Shown piece after piece: positions 1 through 8,097 of a stretch of 37,133 nucleotides of DNA (positions are counted from its first letter, which is position 1; each line of letters starts with the position of its first letter). The position numbers and the translations under genes are program-made. The notes below the pieces were generated by a model, which was given only the letters and a program-made list of their open reading frames with translations, was not told where the DNA came from and did not search any database. The stretch is taken from NCBI GenBank assembly GCA_030148905.1, contig JASBSO010000156.1:1-37133 (forward strand), in the 5' to 3' direction. This DNA is from Kordiimonadaceae bacterium (lineage in GTDB: Bacteria > Pseudomonadota > Alphaproteobacteria > Sphingomonadales > Kordiimonadaceae).

Positions 1-774
1 CAGGCCAGGCTCGGCATAGGCTGCGATATGTTCGATCATGGCATCGGTCGAGCCATCAAACAGCGCATCCTGGTTCCAGACATAGAGGCTGCTCACCCGA
101 ACGCCCTTACCGGAAACCCGCACATTGCTGCGGTCATTGACAAAATCGGTGGCCAGTGTTTTCAGGCGCGCGCGCACATTTTTGCCGGTAAAGCCAACGG
201 TGCCCAGCATGTTGGTGCCCTTAACGCCGTAGCACAGACCATAAATCGCCAGCGGTTCGTTGAACCCGTCCACCAGAATACGCTCGACGTCTTCGAGCGA
301 CAGTTCGTAGCCTTCAACCACGAAAGAGGTCTCCGACCACCACTCGCCCGGGTCACCAGGCGTGCCGCGAAGGCGCTTGATCCGGCCTTTTTTGCGGAAA
401 TCTTCAGCAATTTTTTCAATGACGCCGACATTGTGCAGGTTCAGCCAGAATGCCAGCTGCTCGTCGCGGTTCAACAGCGAAACCTTAACACCTTGCAGAT
501 AGTCTTTGTAAGCGCGGACATACCCAAGCGCCTGACCCTCAAGTGCCTGATAGGCCGCTGCTGACTTGCCGCGTTCCTCAACCGTGATGAATTTCAGGAT
601 ATTGGTCATCGGTGAATGGTCGAGGGCAAAAGTTTGATTGGGGTCATGGACTTCCCAATGTGCCGCATCGAACATGCCTGCGCCGCTGTCCTGCGCGATG
701 GTCGCGGGTGCTACCAGCGCCGAACCGGCTAGAAGAATGGCTGCTACAGCCCCTTTAGCATTCAAATTCATCAT
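1..774 (-). CDS. DUF547 domain protein, exported, C-terminus cut by window edge
   Basis: This frame is open from an ATG-ATG at 774 to the window edge (258 codons). The ORF track misses it because it has no stop inside the window. A GGAGG lies six bases before the first ATG. The N-terminus (MMNLNAKGAVAAILLAGSALVAPATIA) is a clear signal peptide with likely cleavage near TIA-QDSG, so the protein is periplasmic or outer-membrane associated. The core RDEQLAFWLNLHNVGVI, followed by a conserved-looking YGLCYGVKG stretch, matches the DUF547 family (pattern FW-N-YN). The family's biochemical role is unknown to me. The gene stands alone on the minus strand here; what follows it lies outside the window. 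ORFs 28..564(+) and 162..431(-) are out-of-frame shadows of it. Confidence 0.85.
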   Translation of the reverse strand, partial: MMNLNAKGAVAAILLAGSALVAPATIAQDSGAGMFDAAHWEVHDPNQTFALDHSPMTNILKFITVEERGKSAAAYQALEGQALGYVRAYKDYLQGVKVSLLNRDEQLAFWLNLHNVGVIEKIAEDFRKKGRIKRLRGTPGDPGEWWSETSFVVEGYELSLEDVERILVDGFNEPLAIYGLCYGVKGTNMLGTVGFTGKNVRARLKTLATDFVNDRSNVRVSGKGVRVSSLYVWNQDALFDGSTDAMIEHIAAYAEPGL

Positions 775-926
775 TGCTCGCCTCCAAACAGTTGGCTTTA
801 ACTCACCAGTGACGCTCCCACGCCAATCTCCAGAGAACCTTATCGGGCGAATGGAAAATGTGGATTAAACTCGCATAAACTAAAGGTGAGGCTACTGTTA
901 TTGAGTGCTAAGTCTCTAATACCGCA

Positions 927-1532
927 TCACTTTTCTTCCGACAGCCGCCACAGGTGACGGATAGACTTTTGCGGGAAATACAGCCGTTTGGCGGGATTGT
1001 GTTGCGCAACGACCAGCATGTCCTGGTCGAAATGAAGAAAAGATTTGATCAAGCCGCGGTGGTCGACCGTTTCGATCAGCACATCGCACGGCGCTGCTAC
1101 CGGCAGGGCGGGATTGACAAAGACCAGATCGCCCTGAGGATAGTGCGGCTCCATGCTGTTGCCGATCACAAAGACCGCAAAACAGTGATCGATCCCCACG
1201 AGAGACGGCGGCCGGTATACCCAGTCCACTGGCCCGTCGTGCATGATCAGTTCTCCGTCGCCGCCCTCTGCCCGCCCAAGAACAGGAACGTCTTTTATCG
1301 GGCGTCGCAGACCGCGGTGTCGGTGGTATGAACGGGTAGGGCAGCATCTATGGTGCCTTGGGTCCGCCAGCACCGCATGTCTGTCCCTGATTTCGCCGTG
1401 TAGACGCATGCGGGCAAAGGCCTTTCGTTCGATGAGGGGTTGCTGCGTCGCGTTGGGGGAAGCCGGGGCGCAGCGGCTGCCCCATCCTTCCGGTGTATAT
1501 GTCTCCTGATGGTCCACCAATCGTCCTGTCAT
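927..1532 (-). CDS. S24 (LexA/UmuD-like) peptidase-domain protein, N-terminus not HTH-like
   Basis: Residues about 82-200 are a LexA-fold autoprotease domain: VPVLGRAEGGDG at the usual cleavage-loop position, then FVIGNSMEPHYPQGDLVFVNP with the nucleophile Ser126, and GLIKSFLHF with the general base Lys163. Both dyad residues are intact. Such domains end phage-type repressors (XRE plus S24) and UmuD-like proteins. The first 80 residues carry no recognisable helix-turn-helix and are rich in Arg, His and Cys (HHRCCPTRSYHRHRGLRR). The true start could therefore be the internal ATG at 1409, or the N-terminus may have been scrambled by a frameshift. Neither start has a strong Shine-Dalgarno sequence. 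A GTTC-N7-GTTC box sits just upstream of 1532, which suggests SOS control. DNA binding cannot be inferred from what is left. Confidence 0.65.
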   Translation of the reverse strand: MTGRLVDHQETYTPEGWGSRCAPASPNATQQPLIERKAFARMRLHGEIRDRHAVLADPRHHRCCPTRSYHRHRGLRRPIKDVPVLGRAEGGDGELIMHDGPVDWVYRPPSLVGIDHCFAVFVIGNSMEPHYPQGDLVFVNPALPVAAPCDVLIETVDHRGLIKSFLHFDQDMLVVAQHNPAKRLYFPQKSIRHLWRLSEEK

Positions 1533-1540
1533 ATTTACAT

Positions 1541-1555
1541 GTTCACTATATGTTC
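1541..1555. promoter_or_regulatory. SOS box, GTTC-N7-GTTC type (LexA site)
   Basis: The plus strand reads GTTCACTATATGTTC, an exact match to the GTTC-N7-GTTC direct repeat bound by LexA in alphaproteobacteria (established knowledge for Rhodobacter, Caulobacter and rhizobia). It lies 9 bases upstream of the first possible start of the S24 gene on the minus strand, where a promoter would be expected. The S24 gene is the only nearby gene reading away from it; flgK begins 257 bases downstream on the other side and has its own sigma-54 promoter. Confidence 0.6.
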
Positions 1556-1604
1556 TTTTTATGCGTGTACTCTACACCTTGCAAGTCTGATGTTTTGTAT
1601 TGGC

Positions 1605-1620
1605 TGGCACGCCTTTTGCT
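1605..1620 (+). promoter_or_regulatory. sigma-54 promoter of flgKL
   Basis: TGGCACGCCTTTTGCT matches the RpoN consensus TGGCACG-N4-TTGC[AT] at every defined position, with GG (1606-1607) and GC (1618-1619) separated by exactly ten bases. Transcription would start near 1631, giving a leader of about 180 bases before flgK. Sigma-54 with an FlbD-type activator drives late flagellar genes in Caulobacter, so the position fits. I did not find a convincing activator-binding site. Confidence 0.8.
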
Positions 1621-1713
1621 AATCCAGGGGGTGAAGACCGACCATTGTGCCGGGTACCTGGCCAGAGAGTTGCCGCAATCGATGATGAAAATTGCAATGA
1701 TATCAAAAGCGTA

Positions 1714-1730
1714 CCGCCAAGTTTTGGTGG
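1714..1730 (+). repeat. imperfect inverted repeat in flgK leader
   Basis: CCGCCAA-GTT-TTGGTGG is an inverted repeat with one mismatch, located inside the long predicted flgK leader, about 82 bases before the start codon. It could be an RNA hairpin or a protein-binding site. Apart from this, the sigma-54 promoter and the SOS box, I see nothing else in 1533-1811. Confidence 0.3.
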
Positions 1731-1811
1731 CTTCGGTGATATGCGGCACTGCAAATGGACCATGCCCGCGATCAGTAGAAATGGCCGGGTTATCATCTGG
1801 GGGAGGCAAAA

Positions 1812-3956
1812 ATGTCGCTGAATAGCATTTTGTCGACATCGCTGACGGGGCTGTTCACCAGTCAGGCGGCGATCAATACGACCTCCAACAATATTGCCAA
1901 CGTCAACACCGAAAATTTTGCCCGCTCGCGGGTGGTACAAGAGGTTGCCGTTCTTCAAGGCCAGACCGTTGGGGTGCAGATTGCCGAGGTCCAGCGCGTT
2001 GTTGACACATTTCTTGAGTCGTCATTCCGCACGTCATTATCGAACACGGCCGAATTTTCGGTTCAACGGTCCTTCCATGACCGTCTGCAAGGGCTGCTTG
2101 GGTCGCCAGATTCGGAAAGCAGCCTTGCGCAAAACCTTAACGGTGTCTTCAGTGCGCTGGCGGATGTATCGCTTGCGCCCGCAGAGATACTGCGCCGCAC
2201 CGATGCCTTGTCGGAATTGCAGACCTTTTTGGGGCAAATTGATACCATTCAGGCCTCCATCCAAGGCTTGCGCGGCGACGCCAGTTTCCAGCTGGTTGAA
2301 ACCATCGACGTGGTCAACGAGCAACTGAAGCGTATCGGCGAAATCAACCCGCTTCTCGTTGTGGGCAAAGCCACCGGCTCGGATGTCAGCGGGCTTGAAA
2401 ACCAACTCACCGACGCCTTGAACACTTTGTCGGAAAAACTGGATATTCAGGTTATTACCGGCGAGGGCGGTAGCGTCAGTGTGTTTACCACCTCTGGTGC
2501 GTCGCTCGTTGACAATGGCTTTGTCCAGCTCGATTACGACACGCCCGGCATTGTCACCGGCAGTACAATTTTTCCGCCGATTACGGCGACGCGCGTTGAC
2601 CCCGACACATTGGAGCCAACAGGGGTCACAAGTGATTTGTCAGGGGCTATTCGCTCGGGTGAAATTTTTGGCCTGCTGGAGCTGCGCGACAACGACCTTG
2701 AAGATTTGTCGGTGTCTTTGGGGGAATTGTCCGCCCGCGTGCAGGACGAATTTAACCGTGTGCACAACGCCTTTACGGCGGTGCCCCCGCCCAACAGCTT
2801 GACCGGGGCCACAACACTGGTCGACGGTGCCCACACGCCGAACTTTACCGGCGAAGTGACCTTTGCCGTGGTGAATCAAAACACGACCGTTTTGGGCGAT
2901 AGTGTTACCGTAAATTTCGACACCCAAAGCATCGACGGAGTGGCCAATGCGGCTGCGTTTGCAAACTTCAATAGCCTCTTTGCGGCGGTCAACGCGGCAT
3001 TGACAGGCGGCACCCTGTCGATCGCCAATGGGGTTGTCAGCTTTGATGCCACAGCCGCGACCGACGGTGTGGTTATTCAGGATACACTCAGTAATCCATC
3101 CAGCCGTGCCGGCCGGGGTTTTAGCCATTTCTTTGGGTTGAATGACCTTGTGACCGCAGACGAAAAGGGCATTTTCGAAACCGGTATTGTGGCAACCGAC
3201 GACCACAATTTGAATGCTGGCGGGACGATCGATTTCTTGATCACCGACGGCACCGGGCGGGAACTTGCCAATCAAACCGTTTCCTTCACCGGCACCACAT
3301 TCAATGATCTGATCGCCGATCTGAACAACCCGGTAACGGGGCTGGGCAATTTCTTCAGCTTTACCTTCGATGCCGCCACCGGGTCGATCAATTTCGCGCC
3401 GCTGAACGAGGGGGTTGAATTCAAGGTTCAAAGCGACACCACCCAAATCGGGACAACGGGCCTAAGCGTCAGCCGTGCTTTTGGCTTTGGGGACCAATTC
3501 CGTGTCAACGCCGCGCGCAGTGTCGAAGTGGTGTCGTCAGTCCTCAACAATCCAACGCAACTGGCGCTGGCCGAGTTTAACACCAGCATTTTGCCGGGCA
3601 CCACGGCCACCCTGACCGCAGGCGATCAGCGCGGGGCGCTGGCGTTTCAGGCGCTGGAGACCGAGCTGGTGGGCTTTGCCGAATCGGGCGAGCTGGACGC
3701 AGGCAATGTCACCCTGAGCCAGTTCACCGCACGCTTTTTGGCCAATAGCGGCCAAATCGCCGAACGCGTCAGCGACCTGGAAGCCGATAACCGCGCGCTT
3801 CAGGATGAAATTTTTCAGCGCCAGGCCAGCGTGTCCGGGGTCAATCTGGACGAAGAGCTTGCCAATCTGGTGATTTTCCAAAACGCCTACAGCGCCGCAG
3901 CGCGGGTTTTGTCCAGTGTGCAAGACCTGTTTGATGATCTGCTGGCGGTTGTGTGA
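1812..3956 (+). CDS. flgK: flagellar hook-associated protein 1 FlgK
   Basis: FlgK forms the first hook-filament junction ring outside the cell. The N-terminus (LSTSLTGLFTSQAAINTTSNNIANVNTENFARSR) is the classic rod/hook/HAP motif SNNIANVNT-F-R, and the C-terminus (SGVNLDEELANLVIFQNAYSAAARVLSSVQDLFDDLL) is the matching HAP coiled-coil motif that packs against it. At 714 residues it is longer than the enterobacterial form (about 550), with the extra length in the variable surface-exposed middle (roughly residues 320-580). GGGGGAGG lies just before the ATG. It is followed 13 bases later by flgL and driven by the sigma-54 promoter at 1605. There is no signal peptide, as expected for export through the flagellar type III apparatus. 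Confidence 0.96.
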   Translation: MSLNSILSTSLTGLFTSQAAINTTSNNIANVNTENFARSRVVQEVAVLQGQTVGVQIAEVQRVVDTFLESSFRTSLSNTAEFSVQRSFHDRLQGLLGSPDSESSLAQNLNGVFSALADVSLAPAEILRRTDALSELQTFLGQIDTIQASIQGLRGDASFQLVETIDVVNEQLKRIGEINPLLVVGKATGSDVSGLENQLTDALNTLSEKLDIQVITGEGGSVSVFTTSGASLVDNGFVQLDYDTPGIVTGSTIFPPITATRVDPDTLEPTGVTSDLSGAIRSGEIFGLLELRDNDLEDLSVSLGELSARVQDEFNRVHNAFTAVPPPNSLTGATTLVDGAHTPNFTGEVTFAVVNQNTTVLGDSVTVNFDTQSIDGVANAAAFANFNSLFAAVNAALTGGTLSIANGVVSFDATAATDGVVIQDTLSNPSSRAGRGFSHFFGLNDLVTADEKGIFETGIVATDDHNLNAGGTIDFLITDGTGRELANQTVSFTGTTFNDLIADLNNPVTGLGNFFSFTFDAATGSINFAPLNEGVEFKVQSDTTQIGTTGLSVSRAFGFGDQFRVNAARSVEVVSSVLNNPTQLALAEFNTSILPGTTATLTAGDQRGALAFQALETELVGFAESGELDAGNVTLSQFTARFLANSGQIAERVSDLEADNRALQDEIFQRQASVSGVNLDEELANLVIFQNAYSAAARVLSSVQDLFDDLLAVV

Positions 3957-3969
3957 AGGAGACTGAGTG

Positions 3970-4980
3970 ATGGTATCGCGTGTCGCAAGTTTTGGTCAGC
4001 AGGCGCTTTTGCTCTCGGCCACGCTTGAAAACCAGGTGCGCGTGGCAACCGCACAGGAGCAGATTGCCACAGGCCGTCAAACCGATGAATTTCGCGGCCT
4101 TGCAGGACAAACCACGACACTGCTTGGCGCGCAGTCGACCCTGACACGGGTGGAAACCTTCCAGCGCACCATCGACACGATCAACGGGACGATCACCGCC
4201 AATGATGTGCAGGTCGGTGGGATCATCAGCGCCTTTGAAGACATTCAGGACACCCTGCGGCTGGCCATCGCCAATGATCAGGGCGCGGGGATCGAGCAGC
4301 TGTTGGAGACCAACTATCAGTTTATCGTCAATGCGCTGAACACCAATTTCAACGGCGGCTTTTTGTTTGCAGGGGCCAATACTGGCACACAGCCGCTGAG
4401 TTCGGTCACCATCGGGGGCACAAGTTTCGATATCACCACGCTGGACGGTCTGCAAAATGCGATCACCGCCGGGGCGGCCGAGGTGCCACCGCTGACGGCT
4501 GCTGATGTGATTGCGCAGGCCTTTCAAAACTCCGACATTCCGTTCCAGGCACGCGTTGCCGACGGTGTCGATATTGAATTTGGCTTGCTGGCAAACGAGA
4601 TTGGCGAGGCGGGCCTCAATGCCATTCAAAGCGTTATCGGCTATATCCAGGATCCGGCGACCTTGCCGGTTGACCAGTTGGAAGGGCCGTTGAGCGATAC
4701 CGCTCAGGCATTTTTGACCGGCATATTGGCAGACTTTGACGCAGCCATCGATGCCGCGCGGACCCAGCAAACGGCCAATGGTCTCACCGCGCAGCGGCTT
4801 GAGGTTATCGATTCCCAGCACGCCGACAGCGCGGTGTTTCTGGAAACCTTTATCGCCGATATTCAGGATGTCGATATCGCCGAGGCGATTACCCGTCTCA
4901 ACAACGATCAGGTTGCCCTTCAGGCCAGTTTTCAGGCGATCCGCAGCCTCAGCGATCTGTCCTTGCTGGACTTCCTCTAG
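3970..4980 (+). CDS. flgL: flagellar hook-associated protein 3 FlgL
   Basis: FlgL is the second junction protein between hook and flagellin filament. The 336-residue product shows the flagellin/FlgL N-terminal coiled coil (QEQIATGRQTDEFRGLAGQTTTLLGAQSTL) and a C-terminal helix (VDIAEAITRLNNDQVALQASFQAIRSLSDLSLLDFL) typical of flagellin-like proteins. NTNFNGGFLFAGANTGTQPL matches the FlgL 'FLFSG--' segment. The ORF track starts at GTG 3967; I prefer ATG 3970 because AGGAG at 3957-3961 is then eight bases upstream. It is co-transcribed with flgK. Confidence 0.94.
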   Translation: MVSRVASFGQQALLLSATLENQVRVATAQEQIATGRQTDEFRGLAGQTTTLLGAQSTLTRVETFQRTIDTINGTITANDVQVGGIISAFEDIQDTLRLAIANDQGAGIEQLLETNYQFIVNALNTNFNGGFLFAGANTGTQPLSSVTIGGTSFDITTLDGLQNAITAGAAEVPPLTAADVIAQAFQNSDIPFQARVADGVDIEFGLLANEIGEAGLNAIQSVIGYIQDPATLPVDQLEGPLSDTAQAFLTGILADFDAAIDAARTQQTANGLTAQRLEVIDSQHADSAVFLETFIADIQDVDIAEAITRLNNDQVALQASFQAIRSLSDLSLLDFL

Positions 4981-5077
4981 GGACAGGACCATATGAATGG
5001 GTCTTGGCCCTAAGCTTCTGTCTTTTCGTCGGCTTTAAGCTGGTTTAGTGTGCGCCGCAAGGAGGCCTGCACACAGA

Positions 5078-5605
5078 ATGAGCATTCAAGAAACCGAATT
5101 TCGCAATGGCATGCGCCAGCTTGGCGGTGCTGTGACCATTGTTAGCACGTGCAATGGTTCTGTACGCGCCGGGCTCACGGCAACCGCCGTGACGTCGCTA
5201 TCGGCGAGCCCGCCGCGTCTCTTGGCCTGCATCAACCGTCAAGGGGCGACCTATGAGACCCTGTCGCGCGGACGTACCATGTGTGTCAATGTGCTCAGCA
5301 GCGCCCACAAAGACCTGGCCATGCGTTTTGCCGGGATGGACGAAACGCCGGAGACCGAGCGCTTTGAAGACCGGTTGTGGCATCGCTTGTCCACCGGTGC
5401 CCCAGCCCTGAAGGATGCGCTGGTCAGCTTTGATTGCACGGTGGACAGCGTGTTGGATGTGGGCAGCCACGGCATTGTTATCGGTGAAATTACCGCTGTA
5501 TCCTTCGGCGACGAAGACGGGGCACCGCTTTGTTACCGCGACGGCCAGTGGGCCACGCTTGTACCCTTGACGGACGAGGTTATTCGCCGCGCCGATATGG
5601 CATAG
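5078..5605 (+). CDS. flavin reductase (NAD(P)H:FMN oxidoreductase, HpaC/FRP-like)
   Basis: A 175-residue protein of the flavin reductase-like split-barrel family, which reduces free FMN or FAD with NAD(P)H, usually for a partner monooxygenase. Typical segments are FRNGMRQLGGAVTIVST near the start, GLTATAVTSLSASPPRLLACINR (the flavin-binding region), and the C-terminal CYRDGQWATLVPL. The ATG at 5078 is preferred over the upstream GTG at 5048, since AAGGAGG lies between the two. No monooxygenase gene is nearby, so the partner is unknown. It follows flgL by 97 bases and ends at a strong terminator. Confidence 0.88.
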   Translation: MSIQETEFRNGMRQLGGAVTIVSTCNGSVRAGLTATAVTSLSASPPRLLACINRQGATYETLSRGRTMCVNVLSSAHKDLAMRFAGMDETPETERFEDRLWHRLSTGAPALKDALVSFDCTVDSVLDVGSHGIVIGEITAVSFGDEDGAPLCYRDGQWATLVPLTDEVIRRADMA

Positions 5606-5690
5606 GGCTTGACTTTAGCCGAATCGAATCGCATAAGACTCGTATAAGCCAGCCTATAGACTGGTGTATTTGCCTGACCACCGGGACCAG

Positions 5691-5729
5691 AAAAGCGGCC
5701 ATTTCGCACCTGCGGAACGCCGCTTTTTT
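5691..5729 (+). terminator. rho-independent terminator
   Basis: AAAAGCGGC pairs with GCCGCTTTT across a 19-base loop, followed on the plus strand by a run of Ts. It ends the flavin reductase transcript. Read on the minus strand it also has a short T run and may serve nadK, which ends only nine bases away. Confidence 0.75.
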
Positions 5730-5737
5730 CATGGGGC

Positions 5738-6508
5738 TCAGGCGACAAATTGTTCGCTGAAAATCCGGTCTGCCAGATTGTGGTCATGGTCAAACAGCAA
5801 GGTCAGGGTGATGTCGGTGGCCTGTTCCACCAGCACCTTGCGCACGTCGCGCACCTCGTGCATGTCGGCGACTGCCGACACCGGTCGTTTGACGGGTTCT
5901 TTGACCCGGAAGCAAATCGCCGAATCCTTGGGGATCAGCGCCCCGCGCCAACGCCGCGGCCGAAACGCCGACAAGGGGGTCAGCGCCAGCAGATTTCCGC
6001 TCATCGGGATAATCGGCCCGCCCGCCGACAGGTTATAGGCGGTCGACCCCGCTGGCGTGGCCACCAACACCCCGTCGCCGATGAGTTCCTCCATGCGGAT
6101 TTCGCCGTCGATGCTGATCGAAATTTTGGCGGTTTGCCGGGTTTCGCGCAGCAGGGACACATCATTGATCGCATGGAAGATATGCTGTTTGTCGTCGAAG
6201 GTTGTTGCCGTCATGCGCAGCGGGTTCAAGGTGAAACGCGCGGCTTTGGCGATACGCTCCTGCAGGTGATCCACCTCAAACTGGTTCAAAAGAAACCCGA
6301 CAGTGCCAAGGTTCATCCCGAAAATCGGCACCGGGCGGGCCATGGCGGCATGCAGGGTTTGCAGCATCGTGCCGTCGCCCCCGAGCGCCACCAGAATATT
6401 GGCGTCGTCACGGTCGACAAAGCTATAGCGGGAATGCAGCTTTTCGGCTGCGTCCTGCGCTTCGTCGGTGTCGGCGGCAATCAGCGCCATGGCGGGAACA
6501 GCCGTCAT
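5738..6508 (-). CDS. nadK: NAD kinase
   Basis: ATP-dependent phosphorylation of NAD to NADP in the cytosol. The 256-residue product has the family's GGDGT motif (residues 43-47), NDVSLLR near 115-121, and the GDGVLVATPAGSTAYNLSAGGPI nucleotide-binding segment. The length is normal for alphaproteobacterial NadK. The start codon lies two bases past the moaA stop, and AGGAGG sits inside the end of moaA, so translation is probably coupled to moaA. Confidence 0.95.
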   Translation of the reverse strand: MTAVPAMALIAADTDEAQDAAEKLHSRYSFVDRDDANILVALGGDGTMLQTLHAAMARPVPIFGMNLGTVGFLLNQFEVDHLQERIAKAARFTLNPLRMTATTFDDKQHIFHAINDVSLLRETRQTAKISISIDGEIRMEELIGDGVLVATPAGSTAYNLSAGGPIIPMSGNLLALTPLSAFRPRRWRGALIPKDSAICFRVKEPVKRPVSAVADMHEVRDVRKVLVEQATDITLTLLFDHDHNLADRIFSEQFVA

Positions 6509-6509
6509 G

Positions 6510-7535
6510 TCAGCCTCCTGTGTGGCTCATATGACGGCCAACGCCGCCGGTCAGCTGGCCCCCTTCGGCAGCGAAATCATGACGCTCGGGCTTGGCCAGC
6601 ATCGCCCGGTCAAGGAGCGTATCCAGGCTATGCGGCGTTTCTCCGCGCAGGGCAGCGCGCAGATCGATATGGTCATCCTGCCCCAGGCACATATAGATCC
6701 GGCCCGTACAGGTGACCCGCACCCGGTTGCACCCGGCGCAGAAATTTTGCGTCAGCGGTGTAATCAGCCCCAGACGTGTGCCACTTGTCCCAACGTCGTA
6801 ATACCGCGCTGGTCCGCCTGTTTGATGCTGTGACGGGGTCAGTTGAAACTTCGCTTTCAGGTCATCCAGCACAGCCGTCAGCGGCAAAAACTGGGCGTCG
6901 CGGGCTGCGATATCATCCCCCATGGGCATGGTTTCGATCAGGGTCAGGTCCATCCCGCGTCCGCTGCACCAGGCCAGCATGTCTGCGATCTCATCGTCAT
7001 TGACGCCGCGCACCGCCACCATATTGACCTTAACCCGCAGCCCAGCGTCTTGCGCGGCGTCGATGCCGGCCTCGACCTGGCGAACGTCACCCAGCCGGGT
7101 AATGGCGCGAAACCGGTCCGGGTCGCGGCTATCGAGCGAAACATTCACCCGCCGCATGCCTGCGCGCGCCAGATCACCGGCAAAGCGCGGGAGCTGCGTG
7201 CCGTTGGTTGTCAGTGTCAGTTCGTCCAACATGCCGCGCCCCAACTGCGCGCCCAGGGCGTTGATCAGCCATAGAATATCGCGCCGCACCAGAGGTTCAC
7301 CGCCGGTTAGGCGGATCTTGCGCACGCCTCTGTGGATGAAAGCAGTACACACAGCCAACAGCTCTTCCAGCGACAGCACTTCGCGCTTGGGCAGAAAGGT
7401 CATGTCTTCTGCCATGCAATAGGTGCAGCGCAGGTCGCAGCGGTCGGTCACCGACAGGCGCAAATAGGTAATGGTGCGCCCAAATGGGTCTTTCAGAATT
7501 GGTTTGGCTGTATTTTGGTCGAACATAGCGCGCAT
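6510..7535 (-). CDS. moaA: GTP 3',8-cyclase MoaA (molybdenum cofactor)
   Basis: Radical SAM enzyme that starts molybdopterin synthesis by cyclising GTP. The N-terminal cluster motif is CDLRCTYC, followed by the SAM-binding LTGGEPL. The C-terminal cluster motif is CAGCNRVRVTCTGRIYMCLG. The protein ends in the conserved Gly-Gly (HTGG) needed for activity in this family. The ORF track begins at TTG 7553; ATG 7535 (or ATG 7526) is more likely, though none has a good Shine-Dalgarno. No other moa genes are here, but mocA and xdhC at 30-31 kb serve the same cofactor. Confidence 0.95.
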   Translation of the reverse strand: MRAMFDQNTAKPILKDPFGRTITYLRLSVTDRCDLRCTYCMAEDMTFLPKREVLSLEELLAVCTAFIHRGVRKIRLTGGEPLVRRDILWLINALGAQLGRGMLDELTLTTNGTQLPRFAGDLARAGMRRVNVSLDSRDPDRFRAITRLGDVRQVEAGIDAAQDAGLRVKVNMVAVRGVNDDEIADMLAWCSGRGMDLTLIETMPMGDDIAARDAQFLPLTAVLDDLKAKFQLTPSQHQTGGPARYYDVGTSGTRLGLITPLTQNFCAGCNRVRVTCTGRIYMCLGQDDHIDLRAALRGETPHSLDTLLDRAMLAKPERHDFAAEGGQLTGGVGRHMSHTGG

Positions 7536-7566
7536 TGTGGCGGCGCGCGCCAAGAAAGCAAGCGCG

Positions 7567-7935
7567 TTACACGCTTTCGTCTAAGAGAGCGCCCATAATG
7601 CCTTTTTGGTATTCAGCAATGACACTGAATGCGATGGTGCTAGCGCCGGTGGGCAGCGCGCTGGCGCTGCTGAGGCCAAGCGATGCAAGGTCGCTGATCA
7701 GCTTGTCGGCCAATAAGGAACTGCCCGCCGTCACCGGCGGCGGCCCAGCAGGAATTGGCGCTGACAGCACCCCTGCAAAGGACGACTCGCCCGCGGGCGC
7801 GACCGAGGACGCACTGGCCTCAACCGGTGCAGGCTCGCTCGCTGCAGCGTCTAGAATATTCTGAACAGCGACACCCGCGCGTTCAGTCGCGTCGAGAACG
7901 CTCGACGCGGTCACAGAAAATGTTGTGTCAACCAC
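7567..7935 (-). CDS. small Ala/Ser/Pro-rich protein of unknown function
   Basis: 122 residues beginning at GTG (MVDTTFSVTASSVLDATERAG). A central low-complexity Ala/Pro/Ser segment (AAASEPAPVEASASSVAPAG) separates an N-terminal amphipathic stretch from a C-terminal one (IAFSVIAEYQKGIMGALLDESV). There is no signal peptide, membrane segment or cysteine. I do not recognise a family. It ends 31 bases before the likely moaA start on the same strand, so it could share a transcript with moaA-nadK. Codon use looks like that of its neighbours, which favours a real gene. Confidence 0.5.
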   Translation of the reverse strand: MVDTTFSVTASSVLDATERAGVAVQNILDAAASEPAPVEASASSVAPAGESSFAGVLSAPIPAGPPPVTAGSSLLADKLISDLASLGLSSASALPTGASTIAFSVIAEYQKGIMGALLDESV

Positions 7936-8050
7936 TATTCACCCGTTAATATTGGTTATCACGTTGTATTGTGTCGATACTCAGAACTGAGAGAGTACGC
8001 TTCACTCCTTCGTCCAGCACGATTTCACCCAATCGTGCGACGCTTAATGC

Positions 8051-8081
8051 GCCTGGCCAGACCAAAAGGTCAAAGCCAGGC
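8051..8081. repeat. interrupted inverted repeat (possible leader hairpin)
   Basis: GCCTGGC...GCCAGGC encloses a second inverted repeat, GACC-AAAA-GGTC, giving a two-tier hairpin in the divergent spacer between the small orphan gene and the FrnE-type gene. No T run follows, so it is not a standard terminator. Confidence 0.4.
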
Positions 8082-8097
8082 GACTTACTCAGAACAA

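Noticed and set aside
28-564. 178-aa plus-strand ORF at the left edge
   Set aside because: It is antisense to the DUF547 gene, which has a signal peptide, ribosome site and family motif.
865-880. TTAA-N7-TAAAC as a CtrA site before the DUF547 gene
   Set aside because: One mismatch in the critical half-site and no GANTC support nearby; too weak to list.
3841-4992. 383-aa minus-strand ORF
   Set aside because: Antisense to flgL and the end of flgK; the sense frames are clear flagellar proteins.
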